Positions 33,105 through 44,320 of a stretch of DNA of 64,000 nucleotides are shown one piece after another (the stretch's first letter is position 1; each line of letters starts with the position of its first letter). The stretch comes from Wallemia ichthyophaga EXF-994 (taxonomy: Eukaryota > Basidiomycota > Wallemiomycetes > Wallemiales > Wallemiaceae): contig NW_008806287.1 of NCBI RefSeq assembly GCF_000400465.1, positions 62,001 through 126,000 of the forward strand, given 5' to 3'. Made by a program: the position numbers and the translations under genes. The notes below the pieces were generated by a model. It searched no databases, had not been told where the DNA came from, and saw nothing but the letters and a program-made list of their open reading frames with translations.

Positions 33105-34115
33105 TCATTTGAAATTTGAGAGAGGTTCTTGCTTTGGGTATACAGGAACTTGAGGACCATCATAACCATACCAGCTATCTTCAGTAATACTTCGCCAGCC
33201 AGCGAACAATAAACCGAGACTAATAGCTTCAAGGAGAGTTGCAACGAAAGCACCATCAATACGACTATTCGTACCATCACATATAGTATGTCCTAGAGCG
33301 AAGAGAGCAGCTTGAGATAACATGAAAGAGAGTAGAGATAAGGAGAACCAGAAAGCAGGAATGGATTCTTTGAGGAGAAAGAAAATGACATAAGTCATGA
33401 GGAGAGAGTAGATAAAGACAGCAATCATTGGCCAGAGGAGGAGTAAGACAAAGAGGCCATTGCTGAGGAGATATTCAGGCGGATTTGAGGGGGGAAGATT
33501 GCCACTCCAATTGAAAGCAGTATCAACAGCAATGTAGCCAGTTCCGACGAAGAAAGCGATACCGCCTACCCATAAGGAGAGGATAGAAGGAGGGGTACCG
33601 TCTTCTATAAGTTGAGTGCTGTTTAGGCCATTAACAATCAGAGACCAAAACCAAGCGCTTCTTAGACCCATTTGGATGGAAGTTAACCAGACAATATAAT
33701 CAGAACCTTGTTGTAAAAAGCTGCCCGTAGTAAGTAAGGAAAAGACGTCGATCAGAGCCCATAAGCCGAGTAAAGTAGCGAATTCAACTCTACCAACGGC
33801 AGCGATACGACGTTTAGCAGCAGCAAAGAGGATGAGGGAGAAAACAAAGCATAACGCGGTTGCAACGATTTGAGCGATATTACCGAGGCCGCCTTCATGG
33901 CCAGCTCTACGAATAAAGCAGGTGGGACGTACGCCAACGCCTGCGGACTGAAGGTTGTTTGAAACGAGAGAGAAAGAAGTGGAATTGTAGAGGATGGTAT
34001 CAGAAGAGTTTAGTGATTGTATTTGATTGAAGAAGAGGTTGCAAGGGGCTAATGAGGGAGAATGGCTGCAAAGGAATTCCCAGCTACCGAATTGTTTAGT
34101 GTGTTGAAGGGACAT
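33105..34115 (-). CDS. Chs7-like chitin synthase export chaperone
   Basis: Single exon, 336 aa. An extracytoplasmic N-terminal part with CSHSPSLAPC and GVRPTCFIRR precedes seven hydrophobic segments. RIAAVGRVEFATLLGLWAL and the later GLRSAWFWSLIVNGLNSTQL followed by EDGTPPS match the Chs7 family pattern (K-x-AVGR-E, FWsLlvNG...Q..EDGT). Chs7 is an ER membrane chaperone needed for export of chitin synthase III. The terminal GYDGPQVPVYPKQEPLSNFK lies in the cytosol by the expected topology. Basidiomycete members diverge, which limits confidence in the exact role. It is divergent from ATP18. Confidence 0.8.
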   Translation of the reverse strand: MSLQHTKQFGSWEFLCSHSPSLAPCNLFFNQIQSLNSSDTILYNSTSFSLVSNNLQSAGVGVRPTCFIRRAGHEGGLGNIAQIVATALCFVFSLILFAAAKRRIAAVGRVEFATLLGLWALIDVFSLLTTGSFLQQGSDYIVWLTSIQMGLRSAWFWSLIVNGLNSTQLIEDGTPPSILSLWVGGIAFFVGTGYIAVDTAFNWSGNLPPSNPPEYLLSNGLFVLLLLWPMIAVFIYSLLMTYVIFFLLKESIPAFWFSLSLLSFMLSQAALFALGHTICDGTNSRIDGAFVATLLEAISLGLLFAGWRSITEDSWYGYDGPQVPVYPKQEPLSNFK

Positions 34116-34221
34116 TGGGGGAAAAAGAATAAAAGTGAGAGCCTTGTAATTTTCAAGGTAATTTGGTAATTGAATTGGCGGTGGACAGACAGTTGAATAT
34201 CGACAACCACGACTATAAAAA

Positions 34222-34502
34222 AGTAAGTTAATCGTATAAATTCAAGTAAAATAAATTTACAAGTAAAATTGAAGTGTTCTTTGGACTTAGAAAGTACCCA
34301 ACGCCTGTGAGTAAAGTAGCACAATAAAATAGCTCATGGCTTATAAAGCACACAGGTACTCAAACCACTCGCTCCATTTATTGCAGGCAGCGCTGTCGTT
34401 TACTACGGCGTTTCAAAGATCCAAGACGCAGCCGTTTCAACAGAGCCACACAAGTCTTCACCTCAAAACCCATACATTTCTCAAGTAAACAAGCAACATT
34501 AA
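34222..34502 (+). CDS. ATP18: ATP synthase subunit i/j (Atp18)
   Basis: Exons 34222 (A only), 34275-34306 and 34356-34502 give 59 aa. The second and third parts encode FFGLRKYPTPVLKPLAPFIA and then GSAVVYYGVSKIQDAAVST and NPYISQVNK, which match fungal Atp18 (one TM helix, then a matrix-side NP motif). No ATG occurs in any frame just upstream. A 52-nt GTAAGT intron ending at AAG would join the A at 34222 to TG at 34275, so splicing creates the start codon. The second intron (49 nt) is ordinary. Atp18 is a small FO subunit that helps dimerise ATP synthase. Confidence 0.85.
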
Positions 34503-34634
34503 AATGATTTTAAATTTAAATAATTTTAATTTTAATTTTACTTGTGAGAATATATTCCATTACGCCGAGTTAATTTCAATATCGTCATCACCCAACAGCA
34601 CCATCAACACCACAGCCATCTCCCTAAAATTGTT

Positions 34635-36583
34635 ATGAAAAAGAGCAAAAGTTTGCTCAAAAATCTACAGAAATCTGACAAAGAATATGAGAATAGCTTG
34701 ATAAATTGTACTCAATTTGGTAATATTTCTGCCTCTGCCTTGTTGGCGTTGGGATCTATTGACGACAGTGGATCAATAAACTTTGTTGGGAATATTTTCC
34801 AAGAAATCAACAATTGCAACTCAAACTACACAAACACTTTATTCAAATGTAGACAATCCATTGATCAGCTCATCGATCAAGAGAATCACTATTATCAAGT
34901 TGATAAAGATAGGCAATTACTCATCTCCCAAGTTATAAAGGCTAGCTCGAAAAAGTCTAATCAAAATAACTCTACATCCCCCGATAAACTCAATGAAGCT
35001 CAAAATGAGTTGAGAGCTTGTCAATTTCATTTAACTGAACTTGAACTCGATTTAATGGCAAGTAGGCAACGTATCATTAACTCCACTATTCAGTTAAAGC
35101 TGTCTGCTTTATCTGAGTTAGGTGAAAATTTTACCAAACTAGCAAATCAAGGCTTAGATCACTTTAATTCTGTTCCTACCTCAGCAAATTTACTTGATAA
35201 TACTTCTATTGACTCCTTGAGCCCTTCTCAATCTGCTTCTCAAATTAACGTTGAATCTAGACGCAACTCCATTGTTAAATCTAGATATTTAAGTGATTCT
35301 CACCAACAAAAGCCTTCCATGTTCACTGAACAATTTAGCGTTAGTTATTCCATCTTTTTCAATTTGCTTTTCCCCTAACATATCCAATTCAGGTTTCTTC
35401 CATTCAATCCCCTTCCCCCAAACCTTCCCCTCAACCTCAAAGACAACCTTTATTCCCACCACCACCAAATCAATCCAAACAATCTCAACAAAAACCTGCT
35501 GGCTTTTTAAGAAGGTTGTTTGGAGTTGGTAGTAAGAAACACTCTAATCACCTCAACCAAGTTAAACAAGATAAACAAGACAAAGCTGAGAAACCTGACA
35601 AAGCGGAAAAAGCTGAGAAACTCTCAAAACCTTCTAAAAAGAACCTTTTTAATGTTGCTTGGGGAAGCAAAACTTCAAATCTTGACCCTGATTCTCCTCC
35701 TTCTCAACCTAAACAATCTAATGGCTGGCAAACTAGAACTACCTCAAACATTAATTCTTTAGAAAGAGGCGATTCTAGTGATGATGATGACGGCAGTAAA
35801 TTCGTTACTGTCACCAATAAAAATCCACAAGCAGCAATTGCTGAAAATATCTCTCGCCAATCTTCTGCTACGTCTGCAAATCAAACTCAAAGGAAAATTA
35901 AACAATCTTCTCGTCGTCACTCCAGATCTAACAGTCTTGGTGATAGTCAACGTCCCTCTTCTTTACCTGAGAGACCTTCATCTGCCGCTAGCTTACCATT
36001 AAATGCCCATGGAACTAAGAAGACTAAAAAGCCTTCAAAGTATTCCACACTTACATCCTCCCCACAAATTAATAGCAATTCACTTACTACAAAGCCTACA
36101 TCTAAGAATCTTACTTCTAATGGTACTAATCATCGCAAACCAGCTAACAGTACTACTCCACGTAACCGTAAAGTAGTCGTACATCCAAATCTTATGAGTA
36201 TCGTCGAGGGTGATAATCTTGATCAGGATTTCAATCCGTCCTCTCATACAAACGGTACAAACGGTATAAAAGTCACAAAGAAATCTAAAGGTAAACAGCC
36301 GGAGCATTTACCTTCATCAGTACATAGTTCCCCAATTTCATCTTTAAATAATCAAAGTCTTGCTCCTATACGCAAGGATAGTAATAGATCGAGTAGATCT
36401 GATCATATGTTGCCCAAAAATGTTAGTTGGGCTCAATCACCTGCTCCACCGCACTCCATATCATCTCAGAGGAGTTTAAAATCAAACAGAGAAGAAAACG
36501 ATGATTCTTCTGATGATGATAATGGTGCGTATAATGCTGCAAGATCTCAACTTACACCACTTGACTTTTCCACTCTGAAATAA
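34635..36583 (+). CDS. Ivy1/IMD-BAR-like protein with long disordered tail
   Basis: Two exons, 34635-35339 and 35393-36583, with a 53-nt intron (donor GTTAGT, branch CCTAAC), give 631 aa. Residues 1-170 are helical, starting KKSKSLLKNLQKSDKEYENS and NISASALLALGSIDDSGSIN; this resembles the Ivy1 / IMD-type BAR region of fungal phospholipid-binding proteins. The remainder is Ser/Asn/Lys/Pro-rich and likely disordered, with a proline run (PPPP) and acidic DDDD patches that may bind other proteins. Membrane-associated scaffolding is an inference; the BAR assignment is moderate. Confidence 0.6.
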
Positions 36584-36720
36584 TCAAGACAATTGTCTCA
36601 AAACACTCCTTTAGAAATCCCATTTTTAATTTTCTTGTTGTAATCCTGTTGCCTTCTTATTAATTTTACACTCGCCAAAGATAGGCAGGATTAAATCATA
36701 CATCTTTCTAGCCGACGACC

Positions 36721-39341
36721 ATGACGATCTCGATAAACCACCAAGAGCAGCAAAAATGGCGTAGTAATTTTGAAAGCTACGCCAATGTATCCAAAGATGG
36801 CGTTAAATATCTCGATAAAGCAGCATTTCTCGATGCTGTCGCTCCTCGTTCCGGTAAAGGTCACGCCAGAATATCAAGAGAGCAATATAACGTCTTCTTT
36901 GATGTTGCAGATAAATCAAAAAGAGGCCTTATATCCGTGAGTTCCCTTGATATATAAGCTGCTTTTCCTTCCTCTCGTTAAATCGCGGGGCACCATGCAG
37001 CACAAGGCACGAATGACCGCTAAAATTACTTCAGGCTGATGACTTTATTGCGTTTGAAAACTTGTTGAAGCAGCCAGATGCTCCTTTCCAGGTTGCTTTT
37101 CAATATTTCGATAGGTACGCGTGCACAGATTCACATGACTCATCCTCAAGACTAACACTCGGCGTAGACGCAACAAAGGTTCCGTCTCCTTTAGTGACTT
37201 TAGAAATGTTTTCAGCCAATACCTCGGTGAGAAGGCTATTCCCTTCGACTTTGAGTGCGATTGGTTGAGGCTTTATCTCGGAAAATTGTCAGAATCCAAC
37301 GAACATGTTTTGCCTTATCATGAATTTACTCAGATGATGAAAGGCTTACAAGGTGAAAGAATCAGACAGGCTTTTCACTACTTTGGTGAGTTTTTATCAA
37401 CTATATAATGAAATTGCTTATACTGTCTTCAAGATAAAGGTTGGCTCCCTTAACTTCTATTTAATATGCTCAAATCATTATTAGATAATGATGGCTGGAT
37501 TAGACCGGAAGACTTCCAAAAAATTATACTAGTATGTAGCACTTTTCATCCCTTTCCACCTGTCTTACGTCACTTAAAAGGAGGTAGCCTCTCATAAGCT
37601 CTCAGGTTCAGTTCTAGATCGATTACCCTCTCTATGTCATATCACTGCAGACCAAAGGATCTCTTACGCTGACGTTAGAGCCTTCTACAATGTTCTTCAC
37701 GATATGGACGCCATAGAGCATGTCGTCGACATTGCTACATCTCAAGCATCCGATGGAAGAATCTCTCCTTCAGATTTCTTAGCAACTGCACAGCGTAACA
37801 CTCGTTATGGAAGCTTTTCACCAATGGAGGTTGCTTTCGCTTGGCATCTAGCTTCTCCAGGGGCTGTTGGTAGAGCAGGTACACCAGAACCGGACGTTAG
37901 ATTATCCAAAGCAGATTTTGATTCCCTATTTGATCCAAACTGGACCCCTATTGAGGCACTTGCTCCATCTCAACCACCAAAATCAGCACTCCACGAAACC
38001 TTAATAGGTATTTACAACTTTGCTCTCGGTGGTTTAGCAGGTGCTACTGGCGCTACTGTCGTATATCCAATAGATTTAGTCAAGACGAGAATGCAAAACC
38101 AGAGAGCTGCAGTTGTTGGTGAAATGATGTATGCCAACAGTATTGATTGTGTAAAGAAGGTTTTCAAAAATGAAGGCTTTACTGGGTTTTATAGAGGCTT
38201 GTTACCACAACTTGTTGGTGTCGCCCCAGAGAAGGCCATCAAGTTGTGAGTTGCATGCTTATCACAATCAAGTTTCGCTAAAGTATTTCAGAACCGTAAA
38301 TGACGCAGTGCGTCACCTTGCACAAAATAGAGATAATGGTTCCATCAGTCTTCCCTGGGAGATTGTTGCTGGTGGTGCTGCTGGTGGTTCGCAAGTCTTT
38401 TTTACCAATCCACTCGAGATTGTCAAGATCAGATTGCAAATTCAAGGTGAAGCTGTTAGAATTGGTGAAGCTCAGCCCAGGGGTGCATTCCATATCATCC
38501 GTCAGCTAGGTTTGCTTGGTCTCTACAAAGGCGCCACGGCCTGTTTGCTCAGAGATGTTCCATTTTCAATGGTTTGTGCGTTGATTGCTTATTCTACTTT
38601 TTCTCTTGCTAATTCTCTCAACCAGACTTCACCTCTTATGCGCATTTGAAGAAGGACTTTTTCAAGGAAGGTGTGCACGGTAAGAAGCTTGGCTTCGGCG
38701 AAACCCTGCTATCGGCAGCGGTAGGATTTGGACTTTTCCGTGCAACAAAAAAACTAATCATGTCTTAGATTGCCGGTATGCCTGCTGCTTATTTCACTAC
38801 CCCAGCAGACGTGATCAAGACTCGTCTCCAGGCTGAAGCTAAGCAAGGCCAAACAAGCTACAGAAATGTTGGCCATGCTTTCACAAGCATCCGTGAGTAT
38901 TTTGCTTTGTATTCACATGGCCTAGTTTCTTAGACTTTTTGTTAGTAAGGGAAGAGGGACCAAAAGCTTTGTTCAAGGGTGGCCCTGCTAGAGTTTTGAG
39001 AAGCAGTCCACAGGTAAGTGTAGCGGTTTACAAAAAGGCGACCTTGACATTCATTTAGTTTGGTGTTACTTTGGTTGCCTATGAGTGGCTGCACAAGCTG
39101 ATGCCAGTAAGTGATGAGCTAATCAATGTCTCAAATCTTATCCCCAATTAGTATCCATTCCAAAGCTCTGATAAGCCTTCTGTCAGTGCTTTACTGCCAC
39201 AGCGGGAAGAGGATATCACAAGAGTCAGAGCCCGTAACGCTCTCAAGCTGTTGTTGGATACTCGTAAGTAGTTGTGGGTTACGCATTGGCTATTCTCACG
39301 ACTGAGTAGATTGTGACTTTGGCCATGTCCGAGTGCACTAA
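36721..39341 (+). CDS. AGC1: Mitochondrial aspartate/glutamate carrier (aralar/citrin type)
   Basis: Twelve exons: 36721-36936, 37035-37114, 37168-37385, 37485-37531, 37581-38245, 38292-38575, 38626-38720, 38769-38892, 38946-39013, 39059-39106, 39152-39263 and 39310-39341, giving 590 aa. Introns are 45-54 nt apart from two of about 98 nt; intron 4 ends at AAG. The N-terminal half carries EF-hand-like units ([31 protein letters not shown]). The C-terminal half is a mitochondrial carrier with [26 protein letters not shown] and [10 protein letters not shown]. It exchanges glutamate and aspartate across the inner membrane. The last exon is short; reading through intron 11 would end the protein LLLDTRK instead of [15 protein letters not shown]. 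Confidence 0.92.
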
Positions 39342-39693
39342 AGACGCTAGACATAGCTTGCAAGTAGCTTCGAAGAAAAGAAACACATGTAAACTTAAAT
39401 TGACTGAAATTCAAATCAAATAATTCTTACGTGCGAAAGATTCTGATTGCGTAATCAGATGATACGGAGATCACATATTAAAATTCACATGATTTTGAGA
39501 ATGTTTACGTGTGATTTGATGCACGCTGCTGGTTCTGATCATGCCGACACTTTAATGCCTCTGCTTCGGTCCTATAGAAAAACGCCTTTGATATCGGGGT
39601 TTTGGAGGACATTTTCGGTAAGATTTCGATTCGCAGTCTCACGACTTTAAATATAGACAAAGGTCTTTTAAACAAGAACATCCACAAGATACA
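39342..39693. other. Intergenic region upstream of formate dehydrogenase
   Basis: 352 nt between two plus-strand genes, presumably the FDH promoter. An AT-rich stretch with TTTAAATATA at 39646-39655 lies about 40 nt before the start codon and may serve as a TATA-like element. No gene supported. Confidence 0.4.
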
Positions 39694-41171
39694 ATGAACC
39701 CAACTGCAGTCGCCAATAAAGAAAAGATCCTCGCTGTACTCTACACAGCAGGCAAGTACGCCAAAGAACAACCAAAGTTATTGGGTACTATCGAGAACAA
39801 GCTCGGTATTAAGGACTGGCTCGAGTCTCAAGGCCACGAGTACATAGTCACCGATGACAAGGAAGGTCCAAACTCGGAATTCCAAAAGCACATCAAGGAC
39901 GCGACCTGCGTTATCACCACGCCATTCCATCCAGCCTACCTCACTAGGGATGTCATGAACAAGGCTGACAAGCTTAAGATTGCAATCACTGCTGGTGTCG
40001 GTTCTGACCACATCGACTTGAATGCAGCAAACGAGCGGAAAATCACCGTCGCTGAGGTCACCGGTAGCAATGTTGTTGCTGTGAGTACATGGTTCAATCT
40101 GTGTGCATTTGACTCATCAGCTGCAGGTCGCTGAACACGTTCTCATGACTATTCTCAACTTGGTCAGAAACTTCGTTCCAGGTAAGCAGCTTCACTAGTT
40201 ATCAAGCAAAGACTTAACAAATTATGTAGCCCATGAACAAATCATGAGAGGCGAGTGGGACGTCGCTCAAGTCGCACGTAACTCTGTGAGTTATCAGCAC
40301 TTGATGACATACAGTGTTAATTCAATCGTTAGTATGACTTAGAGGGCAAGGTAGTTGGAACTATCGGTGCAGGAAGAATTGGTTACAGAGTTCTCCAAAG
40401 AGTTAGTTGAAAATCTTGCTTACAATCTCACTAAGCTGACACATTCACAGCTGAAGCCTTTCGACTGCAAGGAGCTCCTTTACTTTGATTACCAGGCCTT
40501 GCCAAAAGATGCTGCTGATGCTGTTGGCGTTCGTCGCGTCGATGATTTGAAGGACTTCCTCAGCCAATGTGATATTGTTACTGTCAACGCACCATTACAC
40601 GAAGGCACTCACCACTTGATGTTAGTTGGAAGAATTACTGCTAAGACCGATCTAACGCTACAATAGTAACGATGACACTATTAAATCTATGAAGCCTGGT
40701 TCTTGGTTGATCAACACTGCCAGAGGTAATTCTTGGTTTCCATCTATATTCATCTGACATTATTCAGGTGCTATCTGCGATGCCGCAGCTGTCAAGCGCG
40801 CTATGGCTTCTGGTCACATCAATGGATATGGTGGTGACGTTTGGGACACCCAACCGGCACCTGCTGATCACCCATTGCGTTCTGCTTTTAACACAATGGG
40901 TGGAGGTGCGTGCTTTCTAATGCCATGTTCTTTAAGCATTCTAACAAAACACAGGAAATGCCATGACTGCACACATCTCTGGAACATCATTGGACTCTCA
41001 AGAAAGATACGCTAACGGTGTCAAGGAAATCCTCGACAACTACTTCAACAAGAAGGAGCAGAATCCAGCCAACTTGATCGTTACGTGGGTTATACACTAT
41101 TTTCAAATTAACTTTGCTGACATAGCCTTAGTGACGGTCAGTACGCTTCAAAGGCTTACGGTAAGCGTTAG
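39694..41171 (+). CDS. FDH1: NAD-dependent formate dehydrogenase
   Basis: Nine exons, 39694-40080, 40127-40181, 40230-40285, 40333-40401, 40451-40620, 40667-40725, 40768-40905, 40955-41084 and 41132-41171, with introns of 42-49 nt, give 367 aa. Family signatures: [51 protein letters not shown], the Rossmann loop [23 protein letters not shown] with the catalytic Arg, [16 protein letters not shown], and [17 protein letters not shown] with the catalytic His. The ending YASKAYGKR matches FDH. It oxidises formate to CO2 with NAD. No presequence is seen, so the protein is probably cytosolic. Confidence 0.97.
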
Positions 41172-41710
41172 GAGTATAAGAAATGACTATTTGTATGATT
41201 ATGAATATAAGATAATTAGATTGATCTTATTCCAATTCTGGAAGTTGGCGCAATGTCTTGCCTAATTAGCTTGGCGATAAAGAAGAGTAGCCTCAAGGTT
41301 CTGTCGCTAGGCTGGGGTATCCTTAACACTCAAGCTTCCGTCAAACATTTAGTTCCCTGTCTATTTACTCTGGAAGAGCGAACCCTATAACTAGGTTGAG
41401 ATGCTTCATAGTGATGCAATAAAGTACCGAGTAAATAGTAAATGTGTTGATAAGGCTGGAGAATATTCTCGCTCTGAGAATTGTGCAGAATGATTGTCTT
41501 TGCCATAAATATAGCGTTGATCTGATCACAGAAGTTGCACATATCAACCGCGCATATTGGTATCCCAATCATCTTATCTATCTTTGCGGCCGTTTAGGCT
41601 TCTTCTGCTTTTCATTTTATTCATTCATTTTTCCATTCTCGATCTTTGTTTTACTTCCGCTCAATCATAAAGTTACAGTCTAATGAATAATTAAAAGACA
41701 TCGATACAAA

Positions 41711-41728
41711 TATATATATATATATATA
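41711..41728. repeat. AT dinucleotide microsatellite
   Basis: About nine tandem TA units in the gene-poor region downstream of the formate dehydrogenase gene. Confidence 0.9.
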
Positions 41729-42334
41729 AGTCATTCGTCCCGTCGCAACCCACAAGCACTCAATTCTGTACTCGTCTCTCCATATCTGATGACATCAAGA
41801 TGTGTTTGTAGGATGAAAGGGCTATTTGAATAGTGGCTTTAGTACTGACAGACATTTACAGCAGTATGAGATGTTCGGTTGTATTTAATTCTGCTCAATG
41901 GACCCTGCATTAACCAAGTAAGTGAGAAGACGAATGCATGCATAACATATACTGAAATTGCAATATAGCAAAAGTATCGTCTTCATAGAATCTCCAGCAC
42001 CCATAATACATTTCCATCTCAGCTCTCTACTCAATATTCACTAAGTTAGATTTTTTCTCTGCCATCTGTCTCATTTCAGATGGTGATTAACCACTTTTAA
42101 TGATCTTTAAATAAAAGAGCATATTGGTAGCCCTGACTGAAGTGAACATGATTCTGCCTTTTCTAGATCCCTAGTGCTCCAATTGCGCCCTGCACGCTGA
42201 TCGGGAGCAATGGTCCGAAATGCTCTACAGCCCTCTATAGCATAGATAAGAATGATCATACGGAATTTGTCACTAGATTAAAATTATTGTAGCTGAGCGG
42301 TACCTCGATTGAAATCTCTAAAGAATTGAGTCCA

Positions 42335-42556
42335 ATGAACACGAAACCCGTTTTACGACGCATGGCGTCTACAGGACTCAATGTTGTCACCAGGAGAAAA
42401 TCATCGCCGTTCCGTATCATATCACACTTCGAAGAAGAAACTAGGCAGAGAAAATTTGGGGTTAGCGCAACTCTGAAATCGGGTTTTGGCTTCCGATCAG
42501 TGTATATCGAGATTTCATATAATGGGAGTGTGGAGGCGGTTAAGGTTGTGTTATAA
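42335..42556 (+). CDS. Orphan small open reading frame (doubtful)
   Basis: A 73-aa frame starting MNTKPVLRRMASTGLNVVTR in the gene-poor interval. The N-terminus is Arg-rich with few acidic residues, which resembles a mitochondrial presequence; the rest has alternating hydrophobic residues (FGFRSVYIEISYNGSVEAV). No family recognised and no intron evident. It may be a chance frame or a remnant. Confidence 0.25.
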   Translation: MNTKPVLRRMASTGLNVVTRRKSSPFRIISHFEEETRQRKFGVSATLKSGFGFRSVYIEISYNGSVEAVKVVL

Positions 42557-43181
42557 TCTTTGAAGTCATTAAAAAAGGAATATGTACTTTAAGCTACAAA
42601 ATTACGCTTCGTGAAACATACCATATTGAACTGGACTTGTTCAGAGCACATCACCACGTTATCAGCTTTTAACCCGCTTTCACTTTCTCTGAAAATTTAA
42701 TTGCTAAAGAATGATTTCAATATTGTTTAATTTAAAGTTGTTGCAGTGCTAAGACGAACACGTCATTGAACATGCTATTCTCGACTAGGATATATATCAA
42801 CTTCGTCCTGGAGGACGCCATGGAAATAAAGTGGAAGTTTAAATATTTTCCAGTAATGCGCTGTATATGTAAAGCAGAATATAAACTCGAACATCTCCTC
42901 ACGTCCCTGTTATTATTCACCAGCTCCGCTAGTCTCCGCCCTCCAGAAGACGTCGGCATTTGCTAGTGTTTTTGAAAATGCATGCATGCTTTCTTTATCG
43001 AACGGTCCTCGCTATTACGTGTGACCATGTCTGTCTGCGAGCGCTGTTGGGCATTGGGTAGCTAACACAAGGCATAATATAATTTGAATTTTAAAATGAA
43101 TTCCACGCTTGTAGCAGTTTAACGTGTATCACTACGCACCTGACACGTCTCTTTCGTCCTGACGGTCAACACGTTGATACC

Positions 43182-44218
43182 ATGATACTTTTAGAGGTGG
43201 GTAAATAACTATTAGGGAATTAAACTAACAGCAAAACAGCCAGAGAACGTAATTATTAAGAAAATCTTCAATGAGAAGCTTATCAAGCCAACATCTGTGG
43301 ATCAGACATTCGTCGACTTTGACGGCGTTAGATACCACGTATTCACACCAAATAACAAAGTAAAGACTGAGCTCATCTTATCCATTTCCCTGGCTTGCTG
43401 GTCAGAATTGGAATCATTTGGGGCGTATGATGTACTTTTGCAGCACTACGGCAGCAGTCTGGCTAAAGGTTTAGAGGCTGGATACGACGTTTCGATTCAA
43501 ATCGATTTAAATCAAATTCCTTCAGATCCAGAGCAGCGTGATGGTTTCATCAACAACCTCTCCCTCCTCAAAAGAAACGCAATGAGCGCTCCATTCTTAC
43601 AAGCATTTCAAACTCAGAAGCAACTCGAGGGCATGCAAGTTCCAACGGATGGCTCACCAGCTCCTCAGGGTCCTTTACTCGAAATACATTACAGAAATCA
43701 GGAGGCTATATACATTCAAGCCGGTATCGATAGGGTCACCGTCATCTTCTCCACCGTATTCCAAGAAGAGACAGACAAAATCTTTGGCAGAGTATTTTTG
43801 CAGGAGTTTGTCGACGCTAGGAAGTTACCATCGATTCAAACAGCTCCTCAAGTTCTTTACTCAACGAGGGAACCTCCCCTTGAAATACGTCACTTGCCAA
43901 ACTTGATTAAATCTGACGACGTCGGCTACGTAACGTTTGGTGAGTTTAGTTTGCAGTTTGAGAGAATTTTACTTAATTCACCATTTAGTCCTCTTCCCGC
44001 GTCATTTCTCCAATCAACACGTCGCTGCATCAACGATAAGTCGTATACAACTCTTTAGAAACTACCTCCACTATCACATCAAATGCTCAAAAGCTTACAT
44101 GCACTCTAGAATGCGTACAAGAGTCGCTGACTTTTTGAAAATTCTCAACAGAGCCAAACTCGATAAGAGCGAATCTGAGCGCAAAACAATTACCGGACGT
44201 ACCTTCAGGTCACGTTAA
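43182..44218 (+). CDS. ARPC2: Arp2/3 complex subunit 2 (ARPC2, p34)
   Basis: Three exons, 43182-43196, 43240-43939 and 43989-44218, with 43- and 49-nt introns, give 314 aa. The 15-nt first exon encodes MILLE, the invariant ARPC2 start. Other blocks: [57 protein letters not shown] followed by [12 protein letters not shown] across the splice, and [20 protein letters not shown]. It forms the core of the Arp2/3 complex that nucleates branched actin at endocytic patches. Full length with all conserved parts. Confidence 0.97.
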
Positions 44219-44320
44219 GATATCTAATCATATGTAGTATAATTTCATATTTCCTTATTCCAAAGTTATTTCAACGTGTGGTCCTGCTATCCAAATCATG
44301 CCACTTGTTGTACATCGACC

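Larger units (their letters stand above)
41172..43181. other. 2-kb gene-poor region
   Basis: This is the longest stretch without a convincing gene (2010 nt), in a window where most gaps are under 300 nt. It holds an AT dinucleotide run at 41711-41728 and scattered stops on both strands. One short orphan frame is at 42335-42556. I see no homology to transposase, reverse transcriptase or tRNA. Confidence 0.5.

Noticed and set aside
41330..41683. Short frames on both strands in the gene-poor gap
   Set aside because: Frames under 80 aa with mixed hydrophobic composition, no conserved motif and no consistent intron joins; judged chance frames.
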